A DNA stretch of 14,876 nucleotides, taken from positions 1 to 14,876 of the forward strand of contig JAPYWM010000012.1 in NCBI GenBank assembly GCA_028276345.1, given 5' to 3'. The notes below the pieces were generated by a model, which saw nothing but the letters and a program-made list of their open reading frames with translations, was not told the DNA's origin and ran no database searches. This stretch comes from Sphingobacterium sp. (lineage in GTDB: Bacteria > Bacteroidota > Bacteroidia > SpSt-205). The translations under genes were made by a program, and so were the position numbers. Each line of letters opens with the position of its first letter. Within the stretch, counting starts at the first letter, position 1. Below, piece by piece: positions 6,601 through 13,851 of this stretch.

Positions 6601-6604
6601 TATT
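6584..6604 (+). terminator. Intrinsic terminator of the SRP RNA (closing stem plus T-run)
   Basis: The 3' strand of the SRP RNA terminal stem (6584-6595) is followed directly by TTTTTT (6596-6601), then A and three more T. No separate hairpin is present, so the RNA's own stem is the likely terminator hairpin. The T-run overlaps the htpX stop codon (6600-6602, minus strand). Confidence 0.5.
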
Positions 6605-7472
6605 TAAGGTTGTACTTGAGGGCCCGAAGGCGCTCTATCCGCTTCGGAATAGGGGGGTGCGTGCTGAAAAGCGAGGCAATCCAATCGCCAGCGCCTTTGA
6701 AGGGGTTAGCAATGAAAAGGTGGGAAGTAGCCGGCGTAGCATTCTCCATCGGAATAGCCGCCGTATACATCTCTAACTTTTGCAGGGCTGAGATGAGCCC
6801 ATCTGGCGTACCTGCCATGCGAGCCGCCTCAGCATCTGCAGCATACTCCCGCGTACGAGAAATAGCAAGCTGTATCAAGACTGCAGCAATAGAGGCTATA
6901 ATCCCCACTATGATCACAAATACCAGCTCTATACCAGAGCTATTTTCATTATCCCGGCTACGCATACTCCCAAAGATAGCCGACCAGCGCAGCATATCTA
7001 CAATCCACGTAATCGCCCCCACGATCGTCGCCGCAATAGTCATGGTGAGCATGTCGCGATTCTTGATATGCGCAAGCTCATGCGCTAAAACCCCCTCCAC
7101 CTCGCGCTGGTCCATCGTCTGGAGAAGCCCCGCCGTAAACGCTACAATCCCTTTAGCGGGAGAGGGTCCGGTAGCAAAGGCATTAGGCTGCGGGGAGGGA
7201 AGCAAGTACAGCTTCGGCATGGGAAGACCCGCCCGCTGACACAAACGTCGGGTCATATCATAAAGCCAGCGATATTGATTTTCCGGTAGCGGGACGGCCC
7301 GGTACTGCCACAAAATGATCTTGTGCCCAAAGAGGTACGCTATGAGATTCATGACGGCCGCCATGATGAGCGCTATCGTCATGCCGACCGGCCCACCTAT
7401 CAGCCGCCCCAAAAAGACAAGCAAAACCGTCAGGGCAGCCAGTAGGAGAAAGGTCTTTAGGGTATTTGCCAT
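6600..7472 (-). CDS. htpX: HtpX-like membrane zinc metalloprotease (M48B)
   Basis: A 290-aa integral membrane protease of the HtpX family, which degrades damaged membrane proteins and is a stress partner of FtsH in E. coli. Two hydrophobic helices lie at the N-terminus (about 7-25 and 30-48). The zinc motif HELAH is at 131-135, inside 'VLAHELAHIKNRD', and the third ligand is probably E209 in 'SRTREYAADAEAARM'. Further membrane segments lie at about 142-160 and 182-203. The family's 'STHPPIPKRIERL' C-terminal block is present. The ATG at 7472 (MANTLKTF) is preferred over a longer frame starting at 7496, because a TAGCTTTG promoter element ends 5 nt before it and HtpX proteins usually start here. 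It follows the APC permease gene on the same strand with about 95 bp between them, but has its own promoter. Confidence 0.95.
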   Translation of the reverse strand: MANTLKTFLLLAALTVLLVFLGRLIGGPVGMTIALIMAAVMNLIAYLFGHKIILWQYRAVPLPENQYRWLYDMTRRLCQRAGLPMPKLYLLPSPQPNAFATGPSPAKGIVAFTAGLLQTMDQREVEGVLAHELAHIKNRDMLTMTIAATIVGAITWIVDMLRWSAIFGSMRSRDNENSSGIELVFVIIVGIIASIAAVLIQLAISRTREYAADAEAARMAGTPDGLISALQKLEMYTAAIPMENATPATSHLFIANPFKGAGDWIASLFSTHPPIPKRIERLRALKYNLK

Positions 7473-7477
7473 GGCGA

Positions 7478-7485
7478 CAAAGCTA
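7478..7485 (-). promoter_or_regulatory. -7 element TAGCTTTG for htpX
   Basis: The minus strand reads TAGCTTTG at 7485-7478, matching TAnnTTTG, with 5 nt (TCGCC) to the ATG at 7472. This is the same geometry as at prfA and bioD and implies a leaderless or near-leaderless message. The 95 bp between the permease stop and htpX hold this element, a T-rich run just upstream of it, and no convincing terminator. Confidence 0.65.
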
Positions 7486-7567
7486 ACAAAAAACACACCG
7501 CGCCCCGCTTCCTGACATTATGACACGGGAAAGCCCTCTCCGTCTTCTCAGAAGCGCCAGGATACAC

Positions 7568-9229
7568 TCAGCCAGCTCGCAGATGAGAATGCCGATAACC
7601 GTACACAAAATAAAAAACCAGACCAGCGCTAAGCCAGAGTAAAAGCCTTATCCAGTTTTCCTGCCCAAGCTCTATAATAAGGTACAATGGGCTGAGCGTC
7701 CCCAGCAGGGGAAGTAGCGAGAGATTGTACCGAATCGCGAGGTAGGTCGCTATGAGGACAAAAAGTAGGAGGATTCGGTAGTGCCAGAGGGTTCCCCCCT
7801 GGGAAAAGTCAACGAGATGCTGGATGGCGAGGGGATTGAGGGACCAGGCCCACAAAAGGCCAGCGAGGACCATAATGGGAAAAAGCCAGCGGCTGGGGAT
7901 GTAGGGCACCCGGAAGCGCGGATTGTAGTTTGGTGGTGGGGCGTAGTGGAGATACGCCACCCCCGCACTCACCATGGCAAAGGCCATGAGGGTTCCCATA
8001 CTCGTCATATCCACCACTGTGGAGAGCGAAGAGAAGAAGAGCGGGATAGCCACGACAGCACCGGTAAGGAGGGTAGCGACATGAGGCGTGCCGAAGCGGG
8101 GGTGGACTTTCCCCAAAGCGGGCGGCAAAAGCCCATCCCGACTCATAGCAAACCAGATACGAGGCTGCCCAATCTGAAAGACCAGCAGCACACTCGCCAT
8201 CGCAATCACGGCACTTACCGCTACCATCCCTTCCAGCGCTCGCCGAAAACCCACCGAAATCGGTAATTTCGTGAAAAGATACGCCAGGGGGTCTGCCACC
8301 CCGAGCTCCTGGTACGACACTGTCCCTGTCAGAACCAGCGCTATCCCCACATATAGGAGCGTACAGATAGTAAGCGAGAGCAGCATCGCCAGTGGAAGGT
8401 CCCGTCGGGGATAGCGGGCTTCCTCGGCAGTGGTGGAAAGCGCATCAAACCCAATATATGCGAAAAACACCGCCCCCACAGCCCGCATCATACCGGAAAA
8501 GCCATTTGGCATGAAGGGCGTCCATCGGTCAGGGTCTACAAAAAAAGCTCCCACAACCAGGATAAACAGGATAGTCAAGACCTTTAAGGCGACGAAAATG
8601 TTGTTAGCGAGGCGGCTTTCGCGGATGCCGACATAAGCAAGGGCCGTGATGAAGACGACGATGAGGAGGGCGGGAAGATTGAGGATGAGGGGAATGCCAA
8701 AGAGCGTAGGGGCGGCCTGCCAGGCCTGATAGGCGGGATAAGAGGCAGGATTATGGGACTGGAGATAGTCCTGGGCGGCTCGCCAGAGCGAAAGCGGGTC
8801 CTGCACCAAATATAGGGGCATGTCTATCCCCATGCTGCGCAGCAGCGCCACGAAGTAACCGGACCAGGAGATAGCTACGGCAATGTTTCCTACGGCATAC
8901 TCCAGGATGAGGAACCACCCCATGAGCCAGGCGAGCAGCTCGCCAAAGATCACGTATGTATAGGTATAGGCGCTTCCCGCCTGTGGGACGACCGAAGCCA
9001 TTTCCGCATACGAGAGGGCGCTCAGCCCCGCTACAAAGGCCCCTATCACAAACACGAGCACCACACTGGGGCCCGCTTTCAGAGTAGCTTCCCCTACCGT
9101 GCTAAAAATGCCCGCCCCGATGACAGCCGCTACGCCGATCGCCGTCAGGTCCCAAAGAGAAAGCACCCGCCGCAGCCCCCGCTCCGACGGGTCCGTGATA
9201 CCCTTACGGCGAAAAAGCTGGCGGATCAC
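7568..9229 (-). CDS. APC-family amino acid permease (cationic amino acid transporter-like)
   Basis: A 553-aa inner-membrane transporter with about 14 hydrophobic helices. The first helix carries the APC substrate-binding signature GAGIF (residues 38-42, within 'AAVIGAGIFSTVGEATLKAG'). Others include 'GLSALSYAEMASVVPQAGSAY' at the second-to-third helix junction, and 'AVGAVFFAYIGFDALSTTAEE' followed by a basic loop with 'RYPRRDLP'. The 14-helix length and these motifs match the CAT/YfnA branch (TC 2.A.3.3), which exchanges or imports amino acids with protons; the real substrate cannot be told. The start is a GTG at 9229 that overlaps the gltA stop as GTGA, so it is second in an operon with gltA and probably translationally coupled. 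Pairing with citrate synthase is unusual and no functional tie is evident. No clear terminator follows. Confidence 0.88.
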   Translation of the reverse strand: MIRQLFRRKGITDPSERGLRRVLSLWDLTAIGVAAVIGAGIFSTVGEATLKAGPSVVLVFVIGAFVAGLSALSYAEMASVVPQAGSAYTYTYVIFGELLAWLMGWFLILEYAVGNIAVAISWSGYFVALLRSMGIDMPLYLVQDPLSLWRAAQDYLQSHNPASYPAYQAWQAAPTLFGIPLILNLPALLIVVFITALAYVGIRESRLANNIFVALKVLTILFILVVGAFFVDPDRWTPFMPNGFSGMMRAVGAVFFAYIGFDALSTTAEEARYPRRDLPLAMLLSLTICTLLYVGIALVLTGTVSYQELGVADPLAYLFTKLPISVGFRRALEGMVAVSAVIAMASVLLVFQIGQPRIWFAMSRDGLLPPALGKVHPRFGTPHVATLLTGAVVAIPLFFSSLSTVVDMTSMGTLMAFAMVSAGVAYLHYAPPPNYNPRFRVPYIPSRWLFPIMVLAGLLWAWSLNPLAIQHLVDFSQGGTLWHYRILLLFVLIATYLAIRYNLSLLPLLGTLSPLYLIIELGQENWIRLLLWLSAGLVFYFVYGYRHSHLRAG

Positions 9230-10512
9230 CCCCGCTTGGCGATAGGGATGTATTCCCGATAGTTAGGCCCGATATAAACTTGACGAGGGCGAACGATGGG
9301 CTCGCCGGCTTTACGCATCTCCCACCACTGCGCTAACCACCCCGCTAATCTCCCAAACGCAAACATCACCGTGAACATCTCCACCGGTATCCCGACCGCC
9401 CGATAAATAATGCCAGAGTAAAAATCTACATTCGGGTAAAGCCTCCGCTCAATGAAATATGAATCACTCAGCGCCACTTCTTCCAGCTTTTTTGCAATGT
9501 CGAGCACCGGGTCATGAATCCCCAACGCATTCAAAACCTGGTCCGCCGCCTGCTTGATAATCCGCGCCCGCGGATCAAAGTTCTTATATACCCGATGCCC
9601 AAAGCCCATTAGCCGGAAAGGGTCATTCTTGTCTTTGGCCTTATCTACCCATTTTTGTACGTTTCCTCCATCAGCTTTGATCATTTCCAGCATCTCGATT
9701 ACCTCTTGATTCGCCCCACCATGCAGCGGGCCCCACAACGCACATATTCCCGCAGATACCGACGCATAGATATTGGCCAGAGAAGAACCTACTGTCCGGA
9801 CAGTACTGGTAGAACAGTTTTGCTCATGGTCGGCATGTAAAATCAAAAGCTTATCCAGGGCATCTATCACATGCGGGTCTGGCTCATAATCATAGGTGGG
9901 CATGCCAAACATCATGTACAGAAAGTTCTCCACGTAACCCTTCTCATTGCGGGGATAGATGTAGGGATGGCCTTTGCGTTTTTTGTATATCCAGGCGATC
10001 AGCGTGGGAATCTTGGCTAAAAGTCGGATGATATTCCGCTCAATCACCTCATCCGGTGCATAGGGGTCCAGCGACTCCGGATAAAAAGATGAGAGCGAAC
10101 ATACAACCGACGCCAGAATCCCCATTGGATGCGCCGACGAAGGAAAACCATCAAAGAACTTCTTGATATCCTCGTGAATAAGCGTGCGCTCCTTGATGCG
10201 GCCCTCAAAGTCTTCCAGCTGGGCCTTCGTAGGCAGCTCCCCATAAATAAGTAGATACGCCACTTCCAGGTAGGTGGAGAACTCCGCCAGCTGCTCTATG
10301 GGATAGCCTCGATACCGCAAAATGCCCTGCTCCCCATCAATGAAAGTAATTGCGCTTTTAGTGGAACCCGTGTTTTTATAGCCTATGTCCAGGGTGATGT
10401 AGCCGGTTTTATCGCGGAGCTTGCTGATATCTATGGCTTTTTCGCCTTCGGAGCCGACGATGGCATCCAGCTCTATGCTACCCCCTTCGTAATGTAGGGC
10501 AACCTTTTCCAT
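9226..10512 (-). CDS. gltA: Citrate synthase, type II (hexameric) class
   Basis: Condenses acetyl-CoA and oxaloacetate to citrate, the entry step of the TCA cycle, in the cytoplasm. It is 428 aa, nearly the same as E. coli GltA. The three catalytic residues are present: H264 in 'WGPLHGGANQE', H306 in 'GFGHRVYKNFDPRA' and D363 in 'LYPNVDFYSG'. The conserved 'LHADHEQNCSTSTVR' is at about 225-239. The N-terminal beta domain ('YITLDIGYKNTGSTKSAITFIDG') places it in the Gram-negative type II group, which is often NADH-sensitive; sensitivity cannot be read here. The ATG at 10512 diverges from the bioD ATG at 10547, leaving 34 bp for two promoters. Its stop overlaps the permease GTG start. Confidence 0.97.
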   Translation of the reverse strand: MEKVALHYEGGSIELDAIVGSEGEKAIDISKLRDKTGYITLDIGYKNTGSTKSAITFIDGEQGILRYRGYPIEQLAEFSTYLEVAYLLIYGELPTKAQLEDFEGRIKERTLIHEDIKKFFDGFPSSAHPMGILASVVCSLSSFYPESLDPYAPDEVIERNIIRLLAKIPTLIAWIYKKRKGHPYIYPRNEKGYVENFLYMMFGMPTYDYEPDPHVIDALDKLLILHADHEQNCSTSTVRTVGSSLANIYASVSAGICALWGPLHGGANQEVIEMLEMIKADGGNVQKWVDKAKDKNDPFRLMGFGHRVYKNFDPRARIIKQAADQVLNALGIHDPVLDIAKKLEEVALSDSYFIERRLYPNVDFYSGIIYRAVGIPVEMFTVMFAFGRLAGWLAQWWEMRKAGEPIVRPRQVYIGPNYREYIPIAKRG

Positions 10513-10516
10513 GCGG

Positions 10517-10524
10517 CGAAAATA
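10517..10524 (-). promoter_or_regulatory. Probable -7-like element TATTTTCG for gltA
   Basis: The minus strand reads TATTTTCG at 10524-10517, one mismatch from TAnnTTTG, with 4 nt to the gltA ATG. If used, the gltA message is also leaderless. It lies 9 bp from the oppositely oriented bioD element, so the two promoters could not easily be occupied together. Weaker than the other elements. Confidence 0.35.
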
Positions 10525-10533
10525 CGGAGAAAG

Positions 10534-10541
10534 TACCTTTG
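10534..10541 (+). promoter_or_regulatory. -7 element TACCTTTG for bioD
   Basis: TACCTTTG followed by CTCAC and the ATG at 10547. It decides the start: the in-frame ATG at 10511 lies upstream of the promoter element and would add 12 residues in front of the nucleotide-binding motif. Confidence 0.72.
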
Positions 10542-10546
10542 CTCAC

Positions 10547-11206
10547 ATGGAGAGCGTGGCGGTGACGGGCATCCACACGGAGGTGGGGAAAAGTGTAGTG
10601 GCAATGGCCCTCTCAGCTGGGCTCGGCTGGCCCTACTGGAAACCCCTTCAAACCGGCAGCCCTCGGGATACCGACATCGCCCGCCAGCACCACCTCCCCA
10701 TCATAGATGCCGCTTATAGCCTGGAATTTCCTGGAGCGCCCCTCATCGCCGCCAGATTAGAAAACGTCCATATAGGCTACGAAGCCCTCCTAAACCAATG
10801 GCAACAGCTTCCAAAACCCCTTATTGTAGAAGGTGCCGGTGGCCTCTTCGTCCCCATCACGGAAAAATACTTTTTCATAGACTTTTTCCAGGCGCTGGGC
10901 TGTCCAGTTCTGCTCGTGGTGCGCCCTTATCTCGGTGCCATGAACCACACCTGGCTATCCCTTCGGGCCATCGCCGCCTACCGCCTGCCCTTTCTCGGCA
11001 TCATCCTATGCGGCACCACCGGTAACCCCAGCGAAACCTACTTCCGAGAAACTTTCGCTGATGTCCTGCTGGGGGAAATCCCCTTTTACGAAAGCGAGCT
11101 GCCCAAACCGTATTTTTTATATGAAGAACACCTTGCCCGTGGTATAGAGCGGGCTATGCGTCGACCGCCGACTCCCTTAGCGATGGAAACATTTCATAAA
11201 CCATGA
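10547..11206 (+). CDS. bioD: ATP-dependent dethiobiotin synthetase
   Basis: Closes the ureido ring of dethiobiotin from diaminopelargonic acid, CO2 and ATP, the penultimate step of biotin synthesis. It is 219 aa, the usual length. The modified P-loop 'VTGIHTEVGKSVVA' spans about 7-20 (E. coli: GTDTDVGKT type). 'YWKPLQTGSP' carries the substrate lysine and the TG turn, and 'LIVEGAGGLFVPI' is the conserved Mg/substrate loop. The P-loop has G-I-H-T where most have G-T-D-T. Other bio genes are not in the window. It shares an ATGA overlap with the downstream fumarylacetoacetase-family gene and diverges from gltA. Confidence 0.93.
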   Translation: MESVAVTGIHTEVGKSVVAMALSAGLGWPYWKPLQTGSPRDTDIARQHHLPIIDAAYSLEFPGAPLIAARLENVHIGYEALLNQWQQLPKPLIVEGAGGLFVPITEKYFFIDFFQALGCPVLLVVRPYLGAMNHTWLSLRAIAAYRLPFLGIILCGTTGNPSETYFRETFADVLLGEIPFYESELPKPYFLYEEHLARGIERAMRRPPTPLAMETFHKP

Positions 11207-11814
11207 AGATAATCTGCGTAGCACGCAATTATGCACTGCATGCGGCTGAAATGAAAGCAGAAGTACCGGCAGCACCGATATTTTTTCTTAAGCCGGCGAC
11301 GGCTTGGGCCCGCAGTGGCGAGGTGCCAGTGCCGCCCTTTACAGCCAGGCTGGAGTACGAAGCCGAGTTAGTCTTTCGCATTGCGCAGGGCGGACGCAAC
11401 CTCGCTCCCCGCACCCTCACCGAGATTGTGGATGCCGTTACCGTAGGCATAGACTTTACTGCCCGCGACCTGCAAGCCCGCCTCAAAGCCGAAGGGCTCC
11501 CCTGGGAAATGGCCAAAGCGTTTGACCATTCTGCCTGGTGGGGCCTCTGGTGCCCCCTCACCCCAGAGTGGAAAAATACCCCCTTCCGCCTCTTCCGAAA
11601 TAAAACCCTCCTACAAGAAGGCTATGGAAAGGATATGATTTTTTCAGTGGAGGAGCTTTTAGCGGCGGCGTCACGCTACTTTACGCTGGAGCCAGGGGAT
11701 GTACTCTTTACGGGGACGCCGGCCGGGGTAGGCCCGACGTATGCCGGAGATGTTTTGCAGGCGTACTGGGGGGAGACCTGTGTGGGAGAAGCCTATGTGC
11801 TGAAAGGGGATTAG
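11203..11814 (+). CDS. Fumarylacetoacetate hydrolase (FAH) family protein, FAHD1/YcgM-like
   Basis: A 203-aa single-domain FAH-fold protein. It begins MKIICVARNYALHAAEMKAE, the typical opening of the short Bacteroidota members. The metal site is visible: two acidic residues in 'LEYEAELVF' (about 47-55) and an Asp in 'GIDFTARDLQARLK' (about 85-98). 'WEMAKAFDHSAWWG' and 'LEPGDVLFTGTPAGVGP' are the other family blocks. Members with this form include acylpyruvases and oxaloacetate decarboxylase/tautomerase enzymes (FAHD1), so a small keto-acid is the likely substrate; which one cannot be told from sequence. The start overlaps the bioD stop (ATGA), so it is probably co-translated. It converges on the TPR lipoprotein gene 56 bp later. 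Confidence 0.88.
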   Translation: MKIICVARNYALHAAEMKAEVPAAPIFFLKPATAWARSGEVPVPPFTARLEYEAELVFRIAQGGRNLAPRTLTEIVDAVTVGIDFTARDLQARLKAEGLPWEMAKAFDHSAWWGLWCPLTPEWKNTPFRLFRNKTLLQEGYGKDMIFSVEELLAAASRYFTLEPGDVLFTGTPAGVGPTYAGDVLQAYWGETCVGEAYVLKGD

Positions 11815-11819
11815 GCAGG

Positions 11820-11848
11820 GCTGGGCGACACCTTCGGCGCCGCCCAGC
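11820..11848. terminator. Inverted repeat between convergent genes, possible bidirectional terminator
   Basis: GCTGGGCG (11820-11827) and CGCCCAGC (11841-11848) form a perfect 8-bp stem around a 13-nt loop, placed between two convergent stop codons. There is no T-run on either side, so it is not a canonical intrinsic terminator. The position is the main argument. A weaker inverted repeat (CTCAG 11848-11852 with CTGAG 11861-11865) follows. Confidence 0.4.
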
Positions 11849-11870
11849 TCAGAACCTATGCTGAGTTCTC

Positions 11871-13817
11871 TCAGCCGCCCGACGTAAACCGTCCAAATCG
11901 CGGATTATCTCGCACCACCTTGAATACGGGGTTCGTGTTTAGCTCACCCTTATAGGCTGGCTGCAAGGCCACTGCCCGCTCAAAGTGCTGCGCAGCTTTA
12001 TCTGGATACCCCTTGTACGCATAGAGAATAGCCAGGTTGAAGTGGGCCTCGGCCAGATTGGGATCCAGCGACAGCGCCTGCTGAAAGTCCGCCTCCGCTT
12101 CCAAAAGCCGCAAGGCCTTCATGTAGGAGACGCCTCGATTATTATATGCCACGGCCAGGCGCCCATCTTCCGAAATCACTTTCGTATTATCTGCGATAGC
12201 GCCAGAAAGCCAGCCAATGTAATCCATCACAATCGCTCGGTTGATATAAAGCGAGCGGTCATTGGGCGTACGCGCAATGAGGTCATTGTAACGTTCCAGC
12301 ATTTGTACCGCTTCTTCGCGGGACACCTCATGGATTCCCTGCGTCCGATACGCTAAAGCGGCGAGGTTATAAACGGGATTATTGCGGTCCAGGCTCGCCG
12401 CTGCCTCGATGTCTCGCACCGCGCTCTTGAGATCATTCAAGGCGAAGTGGTAGGTGGAACGCATCGCCAGTAGGTTTGCCGTGCGATTACCCCTTGTATC
12501 GATGAGCGTATTGAGGATACCGATGTTACGCCGGGCATCCACCCCGGGCCGGAAACGGCTAATGATGAAAGTTTTAGTCGCCACATTGTATAGCTCTGGC
12601 GCGAGGAGCGGCAAAGGCGCGTTGTATCGCTCTACATACATTTTATCCGGCACATAGGTGAAGGTAAAAGTAACGACCGCATGCCGGCAGAAGGGCAAGA
12701 CCTTTTCCCGGATTTTAGGCCAATAGGGGAGCTTGCGCAGCTCTTTTTCGCGGTCGTCTTCATGGACGGGCATAGCCGCAATCCGCAGAATCTCGGCGCG
12801 CTCCGCATCCGCAAAGTCTGCTGTCTTCACCAGAATATCAAACCGCTCCCAGTCCTCACCTTTGCCAGTGCCCTGTACGGGAATATCCCGTCCCATCTTC
12901 GCCACGAAGTTTTTCTGCACATCTTCGGCCACGGCCTCCATCCGCCCCTGCGAAAGCTTCTGGTTGAGCTCCAGCCGCCCATCCGGCGACGCATATCCAT
13001 CTATCTGAATCGCCTGCACCTGATACCCCATCTGCTCGTACTTCATCACATACTGCATAATGGCATCTGTGAGCTCCTTCTTATTGAACTTCGTAGACAT
13101 GATGGGGAAAATCAGGTCCAGCGTCCCTTGGAAGCCCTCGTAACGATACTGTTCATCGCGGATGGGCAGGTCAGGGAGGGCGGCTTTCATCCCAGTGCGC
13201 ACCTGTGCCCAGGGCTGGGCTGTACAGCATGCTGGCGACGACGGCCCAAATGGATTCTTCCGGGAATCACAGTATACTTTAGCTATCTTCCCGTTCTTAT
13301 CGAGCTTAACGATAGAAAAGTATAGGCTCACCTGCTTGCCATCCAGATTCTTTCCACCCAGGGGCACCTTATACACAAAGAAAGGCTGACTATGGGCTTT
13401 GTAATAGGCTTCGGTGATGGTGAGTTCACCGATGGTGCCCTGCGGGTCGACCTCTTGATTGGCGAGCCGGGCCGGGGCCGCATAATCCACCCGCACCATA
13501 ACCGCGACCCCCTTCTGGAGGTACTTAGCATATTCCAGGTCATTCGCTAAGCGGAAGTAGAGCGTATCATTCGCCTGGATAAACTGCCCTGGCTCCACAA
13601 AAAGCGGGTCAAACTGACTATTGTCATATTCGGCTACCCGGAGCGTAGTGGGGTCGTTATTGGCATCCAGGGTCGCCTGCACCTCTTTCTTGAAACTGGC
13701 GCAGGTATTCTTATAGGTTTTGCCGCCGTACTTGGTCTTATTAATAAGGTCTTTAGGGCCACAGGCTACGAAAAAAAGTCCCACCAGCCCAGCTGCAATC
13801 CAACCTTGCCGTTGCAT
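11871..13817 (-). CDS. OmpA-like / TPR lipoprotein
   Basis: A 648-aa protein beginning MQRQGWIAAGLVGLFFVACG. This is a lipoprotein signal peptide with lipobox ending at C19, so outer-membrane anchoring is likely. Residues about 20-225 form a region I do not recognise, with four Cys (C39, C183, C197, C198). Residues about 230-385 resemble a divergent OmpA-like domain, with 'IQIDGYASPDGRLELNQKLSQGRMEAV' (271-297) keeping the N-x2-LS-x2-R core of the peptidoglycan-binding helix. The C-terminal third is helical TPR repeats; the last two are clear (about 555-588 and 589-622). The ATG at 13817 is chosen because it opens the signal peptide and lies 6 nt after a TACCTTTG element; a longer frame to 13865 would put 16 residues before the signal peptide and overlap the thiolase gene. 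Role inferred: tethering a protein complex to the cell wall. Confidence 0.8.
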   Translation of the reverse strand: MQRQGWIAAGLVGLFFVACGPKDLINKTKYGGKTYKNTCASFKKEVQATLDANNDPTTLRVAEYDNSQFDPLFVEPGQFIQANDTLYFRLANDLEYAKYLQKGVAVMVRVDYAAPARLANQEVDPQGTIGELTITEAYYKAHSQPFFVYKVPLGGKNLDGKQVSLYFSIVKLDKNGKIAKVYCDSRKNPFGPSSPACCTAQPWAQVRTGMKAALPDLPIRDEQYRYEGFQGTLDLIFPIMSTKFNKKELTDAIMQYVMKYEQMGYQVQAIQIDGYASPDGRLELNQKLSQGRMEAVAEDVQKNFVAKMGRDIPVQGTGKGEDWERFDILVKTADFADAERAEILRIAAMPVHEDDREKELRKLPYWPKIREKVLPFCRHAVVTFTFTYVPDKMYVERYNAPLPLLAPELYNVATKTFIISRFRPGVDARRNIGILNTLIDTRGNRTANLLAMRSTYHFALNDLKSAVRDIEAAASLDRNNPVYNLAALAYRTQGIHEVSREEAVQMLERYNDLIARTPNDRSLYINRAIVMDYIGWLSGAIADNTKVISEDGRLAVAYNNRGVSYMKALRLLEAEADFQQALSLDPNLAEAHFNLAILYAYKGYPDKAAQHFERAVALQPAYKGELNTNPVFKVVRDNPRFGRFTSGG

Positions 13818-13823
13818 ACGAGG

Positions 13824-13831
13824 CAAAGGTA
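13824..13831 (-). promoter_or_regulatory. -7 element TACCTTTG for the TPR lipoprotein gene
   Basis: The minus strand reads TACCTTTG at 13831-13824, then CCTCGT and the ATG at 13817. It lies in the 34 bp between the thiolase stop and the lipoprotein start. The two codirectional genes are therefore probably separate transcription units, or the promoter adds to read-through. Confidence 0.7.
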
Positions 13832-13851
13832 AGAGAAAATCGGCAGATTTT

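Noticed and set aside
6580..7239. 219-codon plus-strand reading frame opposite htpX
   Set aside because: It is antisense to a clear HtpX with HELAH and family blocks, has no recognisable domain, and its start lies inside the SRP RNA.
7781..8266. 161-codon plus-strand reading frame opposite the permease gene
   Set aside because: His/Gly/Arg-rich shadow of a membrane protein gene, without a domain or promoter.
9226..9229. GTG start of the permease gene as a possible frameshift fusion of gltA and permease
   Set aside because: Both proteins are complete at their expected ends; the GTGA is an ordinary overlap.
12681..13325. 214-codon plus-strand reading frame opposite the TPR lipoprotein gene
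   Set aside because: Composition follows the codon structure of the opposite strand; no promoter element or domain.
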